Shown piece by piece: positions 34,140-44,805 of a stretch of 64,000 nucleotides of DNA; position 1 is the first letter of the stretch, and each line of letters opens with the position of its first letter. The stretch is taken from the NCBI GenBank assembly GCA_036346255.1, contig CM070632.1, positions 53,208,896 through 53,272,895 of the forward strand, written 5' to 3'. The stretch comes from Ampelocalamus luodianensis (taxonomy: Eukaryota > Streptophyta > Magnoliopsida > Poales > Poaceae). The notes beneath the pieces are model-generated. The model ran no database searches, was not told the DNA's origin, and saw nothing but the letters and a program-made list of their open reading frames with translations. Made by a program: the position numbers and the translations under genes.

Positions 34140-37100
34140 ATATGTGTGGCGCCCTATGGAGGTGCTTAGCTGATAGCAACACAACGAATACCATCTTCAG
34201 AAAGATAAAATTCTTTCAGTCGATCGGCAAAAATACTGATAGTCTTACGACAATCACATGCAGTGATTCTTGTATAATAGGCTCAGGAAGGGCCACAATT
34301 ATACTCCGATTGGCACAACTTTGGTCATTAAAGAAGCCTTGTTGTACTAGAAACGACTAGAACTCTGCTAAGTTTCAAGGATATTCGCGCTAACGGTTTC
34401 CACGTAGAGACTGAAGAAGAGTATGATAAGGAATACATGCTCATTATAAAGTGTGTAGAAAGTGAAAAAAGGGTATTAGAACGACTTCCTTCATATGAGA
34501 CTAGGCTATACTACACTAATATTAAGGCACCTGCAGCCTATACTGCCACAAAAACTATATTTAGAAGCTTCGAACTTTTCTGTCTCTGGCATGATAGATT
34601 AGGCCACCCAGGTCTTAGGATGATGAGAAATATAATTAACAATTCATAGGGACATAATATTGATGTAAAGAATTTTTTGAATCAGGAAGATTTTGTGTGC
34701 CCAGTATGTACCATCGAGAAATTAATTACTATACCTTCTCCTTTGAAAGTGAAAGATGAAATCCTTGTATTCCTAGAATGTATTCAGTGAGATATTCGCG
34801 GTCCTATACAGCCCCTGTCAGGGCTATTTAGGTATTTTATGGTGTTCATCGATGTTTCCTCGAAATGGTCGCACTTATGTTTATTGTATGTGAGAAACTA
34901 TGTTTTTGCAAAGCTAATCTCGTAGATAATTAAAATTAAAAATAATTTCTCTAATCATGATGTGAAGTCCATCAGAATGGACAATGTCGGGGAATTTACT
35001 TTGTAGGCATTTGGTGATTATTGCATGGCAATGGAAATTAAAGTTGAGCATTATGTACTGTATGTTCAGACCCAGAACGGACTAGCAGAGGCATTAATTA
35101 AAAAGATTAAATTTATTGCCCAATCACTTTTGCAGAATTGTAGTCTACCAACTATATGTTGGGGACAAGGAGTCCTACATGCAACAACTCTCATCGATTT
35201 TAGACTGTCGGTATATAACATCCATTGACCTATGCAACTTGCGCAAGGGTTAGCACCGAAAATTTATCATCTTCGCAAATTTGGGTGCAAGGTTTATATA
35301 CCGATACCCCCACTACAACGTACTGCAATGGACCATCTCTGAAAGTCCGGGATATACGTTGGTTATGAGACAACATCCATAATCATGTATTTGGACCCTA
35401 TGACAGGAGATTTGGATACTGCCCATTTCGCTGATAGTATATTTGATGAAGATAGTTTCCCGTCATTAGAGGGAGGAAATCAACCCCTTGATGAAAAATA
35501 TCGGAAAATAACGTGGCAAGCCATGAGAATTCATGTACATGACTCGCGCACTAGTGAAGTAAACAGAGAAGTCCAAAAGATAATTGATTTGCAAGCATTA
35601 GTGAATCAACTGTCTGACCACTTTAGTGATTTAAAGAGCGTGACCAAATCGCATGTGCCTGCACGTAATGCACCGGAGAGGGTTGAAATACCGAAGAAAG
35701 TTGAAGGTACCCCTAATCTCATCCAAAGGCCTCGGAATAAAAGGACGAGAACTCCAGCCCCTTGAATCTCAAGTAGCCGGGGACGCCTGGTGAAAAAAAG
35801 ATAAGAAGGACTTGACACAACTGATCACTGAAGTTCCCGAACTAGAAGGGGAGTCAGTTGAGACCTAGCACCAGTATAGAACCTTTAGGAAAAGTCATAC
35901 CGGATTTGAACATCCCCATGAAAGGAGAAACCAGCACGGAAGTGTGCGCACACATCGGAGCTGAAAACAAAAGGGACTTGCCCCTGCAATTGGAAGTAGC
36001 GGTGAGTAAGTAGAAGTATTAGAAGAATCACCCTATGAAGAAATAGCTATAAAGTATGTGACCATAGGAGAATCTATGAATAGGACAACAGCTAGTGTTG
36101 ATATTTATTTTGCAAAAAAATTGCCACAATCACCGATCTTGATCCAGATCCTGCATCGCTCGTTGGATGTAAGAAAAGATCAGATTGAAAAAAGGCAATA
36201 GAAAATGAATTATTATCTCTGAATAAAAGAAATATGTTTGGGTCTATAAGCCGCACGCCTTTCAATGTGCACCTCGTAGGGTATAAGTGGGTATTTGTTC
36301 GAAAGAGAAATGAAAATAATAAAGTTGTAAGATATAAAGCAGGACTCGTTGCACAAGGTTTCACTCAACGTCCAGTAGTTGATTATAAATAAATATATTC
36401 CCCGGTCATGGGCGGAGTTACCTTTAGATATTTAATCTCAATGGCAGTAAACTTGAATTTAGAAAAAAAATTGATGGATGTGGTAACTGCATACCTTTGT
36501 GAAAATTGGGATTCAGACATTTATATGAAGGTACCTGAAGGCATTCTGTCCTGAACTAAGACAGAGTAAATAGAAATCTGTACGGTGTGGAACTCAAAAA
36601 ATCACTGTATGGACTTAAGCACTCAGACAGGATGTGTTATAATCGCTTGAGCGACTTTCTATGCAAGAAAGGCTACACGAACAATGATGATTGTCCCTAT
36701 GTATTTATATGACGATCTTAGAATGGATTTTGTATAATCTCAGTGTATGTAGATGATCTGAATATCATCAAAACCCTGAAAAATATTAAGAAAGCAAGCT
36801 CTTATGTGGAGTCGAAGTTCAAAAATGAAAGATTTGAGCAAAACCAAATATTGCTTAGGCTTGCAGCATGAGCATATCCCTAAAGGGATATTAGTGTATT
36901 AGTCAGCCTACACTAAAAAGGTGTTAGAAAGGTTCGGTTTTGAAAAGACATGTCCTTTGAAAGTGCCGATGGTCGGGAGATCTTTGCAGCAAGACAAGGA
37001 TCCATACAGACCTAGAGATGAGGGGAGGGAGTCCTGGGACTAGAATTCCCGTACTTAAGTGCGATAGGCGCACTCATGTATTTAACAAACTGTACTAAAC

Positions 37101-37781
37101 CGGACATTGCATTTGCCGTTAACCTATTAGCAAGGTATAGTGTAGAACCTACCAAAAGCATTGGCAGGGAATAAATGACATTTTTTGATACTTCTAAGGA
37201 AGCAAAGACCTTACTCTATTCTACAGAAAAAACCAAGACCTAACTATGACTGGCTATGTAGATGTCGAGTACTGTCAGACCCGTATACAACCAAGTCACA
37301 AATAGGTTATATATTTCTATGTTGTGGAACTGTAATTTTATGAAAATTATCTAAGCAAAGTCTTGTATCGACTTCGACGAATCACTCGAAAATCATAGCA
37401 CTGTATAAGATCTCACGAGAATGTGCTTGGTTTCGGTGGATGATTCATCATATTCAGCAGTCGTGTGAATTGAATACCTCACAAACTTCTACTATTATTT
37501 ATGAAAATAATGCAGCTCGTGTTGCACAAGTGCAGATGGGTTATGTGAAGAGTCATCTCATAAAGTATATTAACCCCACGTTGTTCTATGCTCGTTAATT
37601 GCAAAAGATGGATGGAATTAAAGTATTGCATATTAAGTCATGTGAAAATCTTATAGATTTATTCACTAAGTCACTTTCAACATCTAGCTTTGAGAGGTGC
37701 ATGCGTAGAATTGGAATAATGAGACTTAGGGAAGTGCAGAACTCAGGGGGAATCTTCACAAAGTTATTTATTGAAACTTGA
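34140..37781 (+). pseudogene. Copia pol remnant (integrase, RT, RNase H)
   Basis: Fragments in copia order: pre-integrase CLWHDRLGHPGLRMM (about 34580); a CPVCTIEK zinc relic (about 34700); integrase RMDNVGEF near 34975 in place of the usual DNGGEF; RT start HLVGYKWVFVRKRNENNKVV and YKAGLVAQGF (36270-36360); RT catalytic box YVDDLNII near 36745; IAFAVNLLARYS (37110); and RNase H ENNAARVAQ with the closing DLFTKSL (37500-37680). At least a dozen stops and several frame changes interrupt it. The Asp pair of the RT box survives. Confidence 0.88.
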
Positions 37782-37974
37782 TCATGAAGATCAAGTACCC
37801 AAAGAATAAATCCTAGAGGTTAAATGAAATTGGGTGGATTGTAATCTTTTTCTCTTGACGAGTTTTCCTGAAGTTTTCTAGATCAAGGTCTTTAATGAGG
37901 CAATTCGTGCAACACAGCATAACATGTACCATATACTCTTTCTCCAACGTGTCAGATGAGTGGCCAAGGGGGAG

Positions 37975-38171
37975 TGTTGGGAAACCTGGGCCTGGGCCAG
38001 GAGCCTTGGTCCATGGTGGGCTTCTCATCCCCTTAGTCTATATACAGGGGTTCCGATCATTGTACGAGAGACTAATCGAGAGAAGAAAGGAGTCCCCTAT
38101 CTGTGTAATTTTTATTTTCTGTACTTGTGTTTGCTATTCTCTTCGAGGTGTCGAACGATGGTTCCTCAACA
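37975..38171 (+). repeat. 3' LTR of the copia element (197 bp)
   Basis: Starts TGTTGGGAAACCTGGGCC and ends TTCCTCAACA. It is directly preceded by the polypurine tract and followed by the GGAAA duplication. Confidence 0.92.
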
Positions 38172-38176
38172 GGAAA

Positions 38177-38630
38177 TACCATCGAAGGAGCATGCGATGC
38201 ATGCGATGCTCATGCGCACAAACTGATCAATCATGGAACCATTGGTTCTATTCGCAACCTAAATATGTATCGCTCATCTGCCATCGAGATCTTGCAAGGA
38301 ATCCATTGATCGAAATACAAAGTTTTATACAGTGAGAAATACTATACATGTACACAGGGCCACCATTACATATTTACAGTAACATCATTAAAGTCACCCC
38401 CTCTCTCTCCACCGATGGCGAGCGGAGGCGCATACACTTGTCATGATTTGGCCCATATCATACAACTTGTTGTAGATTTCACTCTCCGGTTGAGGGTACA
38501 CTAGTTTGGTGGATTCTAATGAACCAAATTAGTTAGGGAGAGCCTGTTTGGGATGGCAGGAGATTCTCGAGTGTTTAAAAGTTAAATTTTTCGTAAGAAT
38601 ATGAAAAATCTAAGGAAGGCGATAGAATGT
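38177..38630. other. Intergenic, no gene seen
   Basis: Contains the near-palindromic 'gcatgcgatgcatgcgatgc' at 38190-38210 and a 'gcctgtttggga' MITE-like start near 38545. No coding content. Confidence 0.35.
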
Positions 38631-38632
38631 TA

Positions 38633-38862
38633 CTCTCTCTATTCAAGAATATACGACGTTTTGAAAAAGACACGGTCTCCAATATGTTACTTTGACTATC
38701 AATTTTTATAGTAATATGTTAAATTTAAAATATAAAATATTATATTACGAAAGTATTTCTAATGGTACAATTTTCATATGATAAATCTAAATAGTTTTGT
38801 GCATATTAGCGGTCCAAGCTAAAGAAGTTTGACCACTCGAATCATTTTTAAAACGGAGGGAG
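38633..38862. mobile_element. Stowaway (Tc1/mariner-type) MITE
   Basis: The ends read CTCTCTCTATTCAAGAATAT and, reversed, CTCCCTCCGTTTTAAAAATG. This is the well-known grass 'TACTCCCTCCGTnnnAnAATAT' pattern. It is flanked by TA on both sides (38631-38632 and 38863-38864), about 230 bp long, AT-rich and non-coding. It lies about 490 bp upstream of the HMGB7 start codon. Confidence 0.85.
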
Positions 38863-39354
38863 TAAGTTTTAAATCTGAGCGCGGTGTGAATGTTATTTCC
38901 AAGGAAAGAATGCCAACGGGTTGGAGTTGGGCCTGAATCAAATGAGTGAGATTAGTGCCAATTTGCTATATGAGGCCCGGCGGAAGGGTCCCTCCTCCCT
39001 CCCTCCCTCCGCAGAAACTCAAATTTTGCCTCCAAAAACCAAAAGCAGCGAAGCGATGTAGGCCAAATCAGAAACGCGCTCGCGCCAAAGCATCAAAAGA
39101 GACGAGATCTGGACCGTCTGCTCCCCAAGACCCCCACAACCCCCCAACGGACGAGATGAACGCTTGGCTCGCCTTCCCGCCAAGTATTCCCGCGATTCCC
39201 CGCCGCCGCCACCAAATGGCGCGCCCTCCAAACTTCCGTCGTCCTAGTATTTATGAACTCCCAATCCTCCTCGCCCAGATCCTATTCCTACCCATCCTCC
39301 TCGCCCAGATCCCCTCCCACAAGAAGCCGCACTAGAGCGATTGCATCCAGATCC

Positions 39355-40651
39355 ATGGCGGGTTCGTCGGCCAAAACCACCGCCAGCAACGCCTCGCGGG
39401 CCAGGAAGCGCGTCGAGGCCGAATCCGCCGTCCTCAAGCGCGCCCGCGACGGCAGCGCCTTCACCAGATGGTCGGTACCTTATCCATCTTCCTCTCCCTC
39501 TCCTGCCCATCTCCCTCGATAGTTGCATTGCATCTTTCTCTGTGTTTTTGTGTGTGTGTCTATGGTTCTGGCTCACCAAAACGAGAACGGATGCTTTTGC
39601 TCGCAGCGAGGCCTGCAACAAGAACGTCCCCGTCGTCCTCATCGACATGCACAGCTGCAGCCTCGACTCCAAGATCCGCATGAACCTCGGTGCGTTTCCA
39701 TCATCCTTCATCCAGCATCTGTTCTGCTGCTTTTTCTGATTTGCTTTGCTTTGCCTCATCTCACTCAGAGGCGCAGGTCGTGGAGAAGGCCGTCGAGATC
39801 AGCAAGACCGAGAGGAAGAGGTTGGCGTCCTCTGCCGGCAAGGGGAGGAGCGCCAAGAAGGGCAAGACGGGAGGAGGTGCCAAGAAAGGCGGCAAGCGCC
39901 CACAGACCGCCTTCTTCCTCTTCATGTAAGCCTTTCCCCTTCTTATTTTCCATATCCCCATGCCCTGCCATGCCATATTGCCATGTACGGATCTCTTGCT
40001 CGCTCGTGTGTATTCGCTTTGTCAAGTCCCTAGTCTGAATCTCTGTCGCGCTGCAGGGCTGACTTCAGGAAGGAGTACAAGGCCGCCCATCCCGACTCCA
40101 AGAATGTTGCCGCCGTATGCTCCTCACCCGCATTTTCATTGCTTGTTGCCAAATCCTTCCTTGCCAAAGGAGATGCATTTGTGATTCTTTCCACTATTCG
40201 ACTGTTGCTGCAAAAGACAATGCTCTCTTCTGATTGCCCGTGTGCGTTCTCTGATTGCAGGTTGCAAAGGAAGGAGGGGAGAGGTGGAAGTCCATGACTG
40301 ATGAGGAGAAGAAACCTTACTTGGACAAGGCCGCGGAGCTCAAGGCTCAGTACGAGAATGGGGAGGGCAGTGGTGTGAGTACTACAAGTCCTTCCTTGGT
40401 CCTCCTTCCTGGACTGCATTGCTAGTATGCCGGCGGCTTTGCTTTGCTTTGTCTGATTTGCTCTTGGCTGTGCCTGTCATGCAATGCAGGAGAACAAGGT
40501 TGCTGGGAAGGAAGAGGAGCAGGAGGTGGATCAGCCAGGAAAGCCAGGACCATATGATGACTCCGACGAAGACGACGACGACTACAATGATGATAACGAC
40601 GAGGCGGAGAAGCCGGAAGACGAGAAGAACGAGTTGGATGATGACATGTAG
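39355..40651 (+). CDS. HMGB7-like HMG-box protein
   Basis: Six exons join in phase: 39355-39470, 39607-39689, 39769-39925, 40057-40114, 40261-40374, 40490-40651 (TAG). The product is 229 aa. The N-terminus (MAGSSAKTTASNASRARKRV, then RCEACNKNVPVVLIDMHSCS and LDSKIRMNLEAQVVE) is the cysteine-bearing extension of plant HMGB7-type proteins. A basic linker is followed by one HMG box at about residues 109-170 (KRPQTAFFLFMADFRKEYKA, KSMTDEEKKPYLDKAAELKA). The last 40 residues are an Asp/Glu-rich tail (DDSDEDDDDYNDD). Such proteins bind and bend DNA in the nucleus, and the acidic tail moderates binding. The 3' UTR has a (GGAT)n run at 40652-40672. The ORF on the opposite strand is a shadow. Confidence 0.94.
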
Positions 40652-41752
40652 ATGGATGGATGGATGGATGAGCTATTTACTGCAATTGGTTACTTTCTTG
40701 TAGTCTCTCCCTCGTTTTGTAAATGTCAGGCAGGCAGATGCATGATCCTGGGTGGTGGTTTCACTGGTTTTAAGATGCAAGTAGTGGTGGTGGTGGTAGC
40801 AGACTAGCGGCACTGCAGTAGTGATGATGATGTAGGATGCAGCCTTTCATTGATTCCGGAAAGAAAATCAGTGCTAGTGTAGTGTGGTACATGAATGAAT
40901 GAATCACTGAACTAGGGGTGTTCAAATGTTGAGCTTGCGTAGAGTGGTTTTCCTTTCCTCCCCCAATGCATTGCTGCATTGCATAATTGATTGTGTATTT
41001 TTTTTTAAAAAATATCTGTTCTGATTTTTCTAAAAAATTTGTACAAACAATATAATTAAATGCAATTATGAGGTGGATTTATGTTATTTCAGCTAAAAAT
41101 TCCACAAATTTATATAGACGCCCAAAGATCAAACACTAGCTCTCCTTCCCTCGGTTCGAAACACAAGATGCTCGCACACTGCATGTTTCCCTCCTCCCTC
41201 GCGGCCACAGCATACAAGTTGTTGCTCCAAAGCATGTAAATCTAAGCTAGCATGCAAATCGGTGCTCAACCTCCTTCAATTTAGAATCAATTGAGGGGAT
41301 TTCAGCCGTATCCTATAGCAGTCTCAATCTGCAAATGTTACGATATAGGTATAGGTTGTTATGCTGCTTAAACTGTCTCTTGTTTTTAGTTAGTAAGTAG
41401 ACACGTTCAAATGTTGGACCGGGCCTACAAAAGCCCGACGAGCCTGGCCCAAAGCCCAACATTTGCGCTTTTTCCAAACCTGAGCCTGGCCCTGCCAAAA
41501 GCCCACCTGGAGCCCAAAAGTACATACAACCTGTGTGGTATTGAGATGGAAAAAGCAACATCACATTCATAGTTTCACAGATTAACAAAGGGAAGTAAAT
41601 ACCAACATCCAAGTTCCAAATTCCAAATTTGAAAACAAGAACACGTAGGTAAATTTCTAACATGATGCATCATGCATGCCATTGCCGGCTAATGGAAGAA
41701 GCAATCAAGATCGAAGTTCCAATTTCCAAGTTACCGCCTCCAGGCAGTCTAA
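40652..41752. other. HMGB7 3' UTR and intergenic region with hAT-like traces
   Basis: The 3' UTR of HMGB7 runs to about 40980. Beyond it there is no gene. At 41400-41520 the sequence repeats gggcc/ggccc motifs around 'aaaagccc' (ccgggcctacaaaagcccg), as in subterminal regions of grass hAT elements. A similar 'gggctgggctgcccatgaa' lies at 44712-44733, so an older hAT element may bracket the Harbinger-like one. No matching 8-bp duplication was found. Confidence 0.35.
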
Positions 41753-44181
41753 GGTTCTGTTTGGTATGGCTCCAACTCCCAGCTTACTAGTTGGAGTAGG
41801 TGGAGTTGTGTCAAACGGGTTAACTCTACAAAACTTTTGGAGTTGGAGCAACTTGGAGTGGAGCAGTCTCTACTCTCTAGTACAAATTTTGGGAGTAGGT
41901 AAAACCTTGCTCCAAGTGGTGAGCTGTGGACAAGAATAGAAAACATCCCTAGAAGTTGTGAGAAATTACCCGCCGATTGCCACCGCATAAAACCCAACCC
42001 GATCCCTCCTCCCGCACCCCTTGGCTCCTCCCCCCAGCGCCTCTCCCATTCCCCACCCCGAGTGAGCGCAGCGTGCGGCTCCCCCAACCCTACCGCTGCC
42101 CTCCTCCTCCCCTTCTAGCGCCGCCGCCGCCCCGGCCGCTCCTCCGCCTCCTCCCTTCTCCCTCCTCTCCCCCCGGCCAGATCTGGCAGCCCGAATCCAT
42201 TCCCCTACCCCTAACCCTAGCCCCTGAAGCGGGCAAGCGGCGGTGGCGGCGTTCCAACCCCATCGGCCTGGATTCCTCCCCGTCTCTCACCCGAGCGGCA
42301 CCGCCCGCCCCTTCATTCTCTCCTCTCGCGGCCGCCTCCTCTCCTCCTCTCGCCGACCGGCCTCCTCCTCCTCCTGCGTCGCTCTCCCCGTCTGGCCGCC
42401 CCCTCCGCGTCAACCTCCTTCTCGCGCAAAGCATCCCCACCGTCTGGCGTCCCCTCCGCGCCAACTTCCTCCCTACGAGCCGCCCTCCCCCCTTCCGCAC
42501 CGCCCTCCCCCCTCCCCCCTCTACGCCGCCCTCTTGTTTATGATTGTGTTCTTCAGGTGTACTTCATTCTATATTGTCGTTTGCTTGGTAGATTAACTAA
42601 TTTATGTTGCTTTCTTATGGTTTCGGTTTAGGAGAAGTTGGAGGCATCAAGGTAACCGAGCACAGAGCAAGGTAACTGGATTTTACTTTGAAGTGGTCTC
42701 CAATTTGCCCTTTTTGTTCCATTACTTAGTGTGCAGAGAACTTTTACTGCAATGATGCATCTTTTTCATTACCTAGTGTGTACAAAGCACGACAAATTGA
42801 AAGTTGCATTAGTGTTGAATGTTGTGATACAACAATTACCGTTATGTACTAATGGATGGCACTAGCTGCAATGATGCATCTTTTTCATTATCTAATTTCA
42901 CATTGCAATGCCAAATTTATCAGCAAGGGTGCAGTGAAAAGTCGATGCTACTAGCATGATAATGTCCATCTCTAGATTACTAATGGTGGCTTAACCATCA
43001 TATCTAGTAATGGCTTAGGGTAAGAGAATTTTATCACTGTCCATTCATTGCTACAAAATCATATACATGAACTGATACTAGCGGCCATTGAAACCAAAAT
43101 CACAAATGAACTAACCGGCCCTAACATTCACAACCAAATGAACTATCTGTATCTGCTGCAAAAATTCTTTCAATGTCACTCATGATGCACAACAGGTATG
43201 CTCTCTCCCACGTTCAATGTTCTGTCAGTATTTGCTAATATTGTATCTTTCTGCAAACATGACCTACTGTGCTGAAATCGCACATAACGTGTCCACAAAG
43301 AAGCGCAAGGAGATAGTGGAGCGTGATGCACAGCTTGACATTGTGGCCACCAACAAGCTTGCTAGGCTTCGCAGCCATGAGGATGAGTGAAATATTTCGA
43401 ATAGTAGTAGTTTTGGATTGTTCACCTGTAGTAGACTTGTCTTGTATCAGAAATTCTATTTTCCTTTCTGTTTGCTTCAAGATTCGATATTGTTAACCAT
43501 CTTGCGATCGGTAATGATTTTGACTGGCAATGTATGATTACCATCCTACAATCTCGAGTATAGCAATTTATTTTGATGTGAAAGAATGTGGATTGCCCCT
43601 GTTTACCAGCAATGGAAAAATTATGCTTGCCACTTTTGCATGGTATGGCAATACGAGAATTTTTATCTTGTGCTTTGACATGTCATATATGAACCTTGTT
43701 AGGCTATGCTGTTCAGTTTATGAGCTCTATTTGCAGTGCACTCCGGCCAAGCTGTGCTAAAATGCTTAACAGATTCAATTTGTCTTTGTAGTCATCCTCT
43801 GGTTGTCACAGTGAGGAGTGTCCTGCCGCTTCCCTGATCTCAATGGGTGTTGATGTAATGTTTTATTTAATTAGTTTGGAGTAAAAATTTTGAACGTAGG
43901 TGAAAAGATGGCACATGGCTCAACATGACAAAAAAGGCACAAGATAACTGAAATCAATTTATGAAAATGTTATAAGTTAAATAATACGAAAAAAAGATTA
44001 AAGTCACAAAACAAGGGTAGTGCGGTCTTTTTACAAAGATCATTATCGTTTCTGTAGTTGGAGTCAACTTTCTAACCAAACATCCCTTCAAACTGCTCCA
44101 ACTTCTCATAGGAATGGATCTAAGAGTGAAGCTAGAGTTGGAGCTGAAAAAACTTAAAGCAGAGCTATACCAAACAGGCCT
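41753..44181. mobile_element. PIF/Harbinger-like element carrying ribosomal gene sequence
   Basis: The left end reads GGTTCTGTTTGGTATGGCTC and the reverse complement of the right end reads AGGCCTGTTTGGTATAGCTC. The duplicated right end at 51122 reads GGGCATGTTTGGTATAGCTC, supporting a GGGYCTGTTTGGTAT consensus. TAA flanks both sides (41750-41752 and 44182-44184), the target preference of this superfamily. The interior has a CT-rich leader-like stretch (41985-42540), intron-like sequence, and the last exon of an L32 gene. No transposase is present, so the element is non-autonomous. Confidence 0.6.
43259..43390 (+). pseudogene. 60S ribosomal protein L32 (eL32) last-exon fragment, left copy
   Basis: An open frame of 43 codons ends at TGA 43388-43390. 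It reads TYCAEIAHNVSTKKRKEIVE, then RDAQLDIVATNKLARLRSHE and DE. This is the C-terminus of eukaryotic L32 with a few changes (A to D after ER, V to A, Q to H). The rest of the roughly 133-residue protein is absent. Downstream sequence to about 43860 looks like the original gene's 3' UTR. As a fragment it cannot supply a ribosomal protein; transcription is unknown. Confidence 0.88.
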
Positions 44182-44184
44182 TAA

Positions 44185-44805
44185 GTCCAAGCAATCAAGG
44201 GCAAAGTTGTCATGATGACAACTAAGTGATGAAGAAGCTTTCTTTCAGATGTCCTACAGCATATTTACAAGAGGATAAACAGCGATTAATTAATAGACCC
44301 TAATTAATACACATGAACAAAAGGTAAGAAATTGGCAGAGAATGTAATTTGAGCTTGCTTGTCATTACATTCGGAATCAGAGGAGACTTCATTGACATGA
44401 GTAGTTTCAGCAGACCCTGAAGTGTCACGAGATGCTACGAAACAAAAGAACAATGGAAGATATTAATATACAGAAGGAAAATAGTATGCTTCATCAACTC
44501 GGTGAAAAGAATAGATTGATGCCTTGATTGATTACCTTCTTGCATGTTCCTCGCACCATGCCAATCCTAGAGACACATTGTTTGCAAATTGCAACCTAGC
44601 ATAGAATGGCTATCAAATATCAATACACCAAGGCTCAAACAAGGCACATAATGACTATCAAATATCAACACACCAGTAGGCGTAGGCGGTAGCTAGCAAG
44701 TAGCAACTTATCGGGCTGGGCTGCCCATGAATAGGTCTAGTCAGCAGTCAGTTTGTTTTAGATTACTGAGATGTTGCATCTCAGGTGCATGACATTGAGG
44801 CAAAT
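44185..44805. other. Flank of the Harbinger-like element, no intact gene
   Basis: Minus-strand text around 44570-44390 has short peptide-like stretches (RIGMVRGTCKK before a gt, and SGSAETTHVNEVSSDSEC). They may be exon remains of a transposase or zinc-finger gene, but are too short to name. The stretch is present in both tandem copies. Confidence 0.3.

Larger units (their letters stand above)
31399..38171 (+). mobile_element. Ty1-copia LTR retrotransposon, structurally complete
   Basis: LTRs start TGTTGGGAAAC and end CCTCAACA. A perfect 5-bp duplication, GGAAA, flanks the element (31394-31398 and 38172-38176). A primer-binding-type sequence, cgttatcagcacga, follows the 5' LTR (31631 on). 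A polypurine tract, ccaagggggag, precedes the 3' LTR. Gag and pol remnants appear in copia order: gag, pre-integrase, integrase, RT, RNase H. The pol is full of stops, so the element is immobile on its own. The two LTRs differ by substitutions and about 35 bp of indels, which points to an old insertion. Confidence 0.95.

Noticed and set aside
39244..40025. Long antisense ORFs over the HMGB7-like exons
   Set aside because: Shadows of a GC-rich coding strand; the sense exons join in phase and match a known family.
41977..42596. 188-codon Pro/Ser-rich ORF and its antisense partner
   Set aside because: CT-rich leader-like composition with runs of ccg/ctc; no domain and open on both strands.
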